NCBI GenBank assembly: GCA_023379515.1
Contig: JAMCQQ010000505.1
Location: 1-6,779 of the forward strand
DNA: 6,779 bases
Direction: 5' to 3'
Source: Actinomycetota bacterium
Lineage (GTDB): Bacteria; Actinomycetota; Humimicrobiia; Humimicrobiales; Humimicrobiaceae
In this document: positions 4,760 through 6,779 of the stretch, one piece after another
Numbering within the stretch: position 1 is the stretch's first letter
Layout: each line of letters starts with the position of its first letter
Position numbers and translations under genes: made by a program
The notes under the pieces: model-generated
Told to the model about the DNA's origin: nothing
Database searches by the model: none
The model's input: only the letters and a program-made list of their open reading frames with translations

Positions 4760-6424
4760 GTGCCCACTAGAAAAAAAAATACAAAATATATCTTTGTTTC
4801 AGGCGGTGTAATTTCCGGAATCGGGAAAGGCACAACATCTGCATCTATCGCTCTTCTTTTAAAATCTGCAGGGTACAAGATAGCTCCTATAAAGTTTGAA
4901 AATTATTTAAATATAGACGCCGGAACTATTAATCCAATAGAACACGGTGATCCGTTTTTGTGTGAAGACGGTACCGAAGCAGATATGGATATCGGAACTT
5001 ATGAAAAGTTTTTGAACGAAGATATGGGCAGGGAGAATTTTGTAACTATAGGCCAAATTTACAAAACAGTAATAGATAAAGAACGAAGATTTGAATATAA
5101 CGGAGAAGATGTAGAAGCGATTCCTTACATAACCGATGAAATAATAAGTAGAATTGAAGGTTTAGCCAAAAAGAGAAAAGCGGATATTGTAATGATTGAA
5201 CTCGGTGGAACAGCAGGGGAATATCAAAATATATTTTACTACGAAGCGTCACGCATGATGACCTTAAAGAAACCCCAAGATGTTATTCATATTCATGTTA
5301 GTTACGTTCCGACCCCAGGACATTTAGGTGAACCAAAAACCAAGCCGACGCAGCTTTCGGTAAGAACGCTAAATTCAATGGGAATTCAGCCCGACTTTAT
5401 TATAACTAGGGGAGAAAAGTATCTGGATCAAAGAAGGAAAGACAGGCTTGCTCTTTTTTGCAACATGCATAACGAAGATATAATATCAAGCCCTGACCTT
5501 CCTTCTGTTTATGAAATTCCGCTTGTATTACATAAGCAGGGGTTAGACAAAAAGATTCTACAAAAATTAGGACTTAAAGTTAAAGATCCAAAGCTTAATG
5601 AGTGGATTAAGTTTGTAGACAGTATAAAAAATACAAAAAAAACCGTTGAAATTGCAATAGTCGGTAAATACTTTGGCACAGGGGAGTATCAGTTAAGAGA
5701 TTCATATGCTGCTCTTTTTGATGCAATTGATCATGCATCTTGGAAAAAGAAAATCAACGTGAAGACGAGATGGGTTGACGCTGAAAAAATCGAAGGAGAA
5801 AGTGCTGAGAAAATTATCGGAAAACCAAACGGAATTATTGTTCCGATTGGATGGGGAGAACGAGGAGCAGAAGGAATGATTAAAGCGGCTTCGTATGCCA
5901 GAGTTAATAAAATTCCATATTTAGGGCTTTGTTATGGAATGCAACTTGCCGCTGTTTCGTTTGCTAGAGATATTCTTAAATTTAAAGACGCAAATACAGT
6001 TGAAAACGATAAGAAATCAAAACATAAGATAATTCATTTTATGCCACATCAAGAAAAACTATTAACAAAAAGGGAATATGGCGGCACGATGAGGCTTGGC
6101 GGATGGGATGCTTTCGTTGAAAAAGGAACAAGAGCTTATGCAATTTATAATAAATATAATGGATTTAAAGAAAAATCCAAAAATTTAACAAGTGAAAGAC
6201 ACAGGCATAGATATGAATTTAATAATAAATATCTAAAGCAATTTAAAAAAGCCGGATTTATTATAAGCGCAAGATCGGTTAAGGAGAATTTAGTTGAAAT
6301 CATGGAACTTCCAAAAAATGTCCACCCCTTTTATTTAGGAACTCAGGGTCATCCGGAATATAAAAGCAGACCACTTCTTCCCCATCCTATATTTTTAGAA
6401 TTTATAGAAAGCTGTATTGAGTAA
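4760..6424 (+). CDS. pyrG: CTP synthase, divergent type
   Basis: This is a 554-residue enzyme (family about 530-550) that makes CTP from UTP, ATP and glutamine in the cytoplasm. The synthetase domain comes first: SGGVISGIGKG (14-24, ATP loop), NIDAGT (51-56), ELGGTAGEYQN (147-157) and EPKTKPTQLSV (191-201). The class I glutaminase domain begins near 296, with GLCYGMQ (389-395, nucleophile C391), GGTMRLG (441-447), RHRHRYE (480-486) and H531/E533 in GHPEY completing the triad. Several signatures differ from the common form: GGTAGEYQN for GGTVGDIES, PIGWGERG for PGGFGERG, and KFENYLNID for KLDPYLNVD. I recall similar variants in Patescibacteria sequences. The GTG start is forced by the in-frame TAG at 4751 and the absence of another start codon before the ATP loop. 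There is no SD. Confidence 0.95.
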   Translation: MPTRKKNTKYIFVSGGVISGIGKGTTSASIALLLKSAGYKIAPIKFENYLNIDAGTINPIEHGDPFLCEDGTEADMDIGTYEKFLNEDMGRENFVTIGQIYKTVIDKERRFEYNGEDVEAIPYITDEIISRIEGLAKKRKADIVMIELGGTAGEYQNIFYYEASRMMTLKKPQDVIHIHVSYVPTPGHLGEPKTKPTQLSVRTLNSMGIQPDFIITRGEKYLDQRRKDRLALFCNMHNEDIISSPDLPSVYEIPLVLHKQGLDKKILQKLGLKVKDPKLNEWIKFVDSIKNTKKTVEIAIVGKYFGTGEYQLRDSYAALFDAIDHASWKKKINVKTRWVDAEKIEGESAEKIIGKPNGIIVPIGWGERGAEGMIKAASYARVNKIPYLGLCYGMQLAAVSFARDILKFKDANTVENDKKSKHKIIHFMPHQEKLLTKREYGGTMRLGGWDAFVEKGTRAYAIYNKYNGFKEKSKNLTSERHRHRYEFNNKYLKQFKKAGFIISARSVKENLVEIMELPKNVHPFYLGTQGHPEYKSRPLLPHPIFLEFIESCIE

Positions 6425-6445
6425 TTTTGAAACTTAAGCTATAAT
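6417..6445 (+). promoter_or_regulatory. Promoter of rplS, overlapping the pyrG stop; near-leaderless
   Basis: The -35 is TTGAGT (6417-6422), overlapping the last pyrG codons; the spacer is 17 nt; the -10 is a perfect TATAAT (6440-6445). The rplS ATG is at 6454, 8 nt later, so the transcript starts at the ATG or within about two bases of it. The TAA at 6442-6444 inside the -10 box is in frame with rplS and rules out an earlier start. Confidence 0.72.
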
Positions 6446-6453
6446 GTTACCTT

Positions 6454-6741
6454 ATGATTAAAACTATTGATTTTGTTCCGGGAGATATCTTAAAAGTATA
6501 TCAAAGAATTAAAGAAGGAGAAAAAACAAGAACTCAGATTTTTGAAGGTGTAGTTTTGGGTATAAAAGGAAGAGGAGAAAATAAAATGTTTACCGTTAGA
6601 AAACTTGTCGGAAACGTTGCGGTTGAAAAAATTTTTCCTGTAAATTCACCAAATATAGAAAAAGTAGTTGTCAAAGCTTCCTCAAAAAACAAAGTAAGAA
6701 GGGCAAAACTTTATTTTCTTCGCACGCAGCATAATAATTAA
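6454..6741 (+). CDS. rplS: 50S ribosomal protein L19
   Basis: The protein has 95 residues. L19 lies at the interface of the two ribosomal subunits. The body of the family is clear: F-x-PGD at 7-11, TRTQIFEGVVLGIKGRG at 25-41, FTVRKL at 46-51, VEKIFPVNSPNIEKV at 57-71, and KVRRAKLYFLR at 80-90. It is shorter than the common form of about 115 residues: the N-terminal helix before the PGD segment is only a few residues, and the C-terminal tail stops at TQHNN. Compact ribosomal proteins fit a reduced genome. The ATG at 6454 is fixed by the upstream in-frame TAA at 6442 and by homology. There is no SD; the promoter sits right before the start codon. A possible next gene begins 6 nt after the stop. 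Confidence 0.96.
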   Translation: MIKTIDFVPGDILKVYQRIKEGEKTRTQIFEGVVLGIKGRGENKMFTVRKLVGNVAVEKIFPVNSPNIEKVVVKASSKNKVRRAKLYFLRTQHNN

Positions 6742-6747
6742 TTTAAA

Positions 6748-6779
6748 ATGCAAATTTCCAATCCCACTGCCAAACTTGG
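6748..6779 (+). CDS. Start of a further gene, possibly YraN-like nuclease (runs off right edge)
   Basis: An ATG at 6748, 6 nt after the rplS stop, opens a frame that reads MQISNPTAKLG to the window end. A short basic N-terminus leading into a KLG segment is like UPF0102/YraN proteins, which often begin with (K/R)-x-x-G-x-x-GE-x-x-A, and yraN is often a near neighbour of rplS. Ten codons are too few to be sure, and no SD is seen; translation could be coupled to rplS. Confidence 0.3.
   Translation, partial: MQISNPTAKL

Noticed and set aside
1..6779. CRISPR array, transposase, phage or integrase signs
   Set aside because: No regularly spaced repeats, terminal inverted repeats or mobile-element proteins were found. 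Remaining short open frames opposite htpX, lemA, polX and pyrG are shadows of those genes.

Overview
This AT-rich window most likely comes from a member of the Patescibacteria (Candidate Phyla Radiation), perhaps a Microgenomates-type lineage. That is inferred from gene content and protein style: a divergent CTP synthase with substituted signature motifs, a compact 95-residue L19, a full-length PolX, a LemA/HtpX pair, and tRNA genes without an encoded CCA end. TGA is used as a stop (end of htpX), so the UGA-glycine code of some Patescibacteria does not apply here.

Minus-strand block (1-3411): in transcription order polX (family X DNA polymerase with a PHP exonuclease domain), lemA, htpX, and the first 55 codons of a gene recognised as murT-like (Mur ligase family), which runs off the left edge. 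The genes lie 21, 1 and 25 nt apart. lemA has a strong Shine-Dalgarno sequence and a near-consensus promoter inside the 3' end of polX, so lemA-htpX-murT can be transcribed apart from polX. The theme is envelope quality control and peptidoglycan modification next to a DNA repair enzyme.

Plus-strand block (3511-6779): tRNA-Asp(GTC) with its own promoter, a membrane-anchored protein with two LysM repeats (GTG start, strong SD), tRNA-Gly(CCC) with its own promoter, then about 350 nt without a protein gene. The first half of that stretch is GC-richer than its surroundings and looks like a structured RNA with competing folds; the second half is a run of four inverted repeats. Next come pyrG (CTP synthase, GTG start), rplS (ribosomal protein L19) and the first codons of a gene that may be yraN.

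The most notable pattern is in gene starts. pyrG and rplS each have a textbook -35/-10 promoter with a 17-nt spacer placed so that transcription must begin at or within a few bases of the start codon. In both cases an in-frame stop lies inside the -10 box, so no earlier start is possible. polX has a weaker version of the same layout. lemA and the LysM gene instead have strong SD sequences. The window therefore appears to mix leaderless and SD-led genes, with the promoter position predicting which is which. The other item worth follow-up is the candidate structured RNA directly behind tRNA-Gly.
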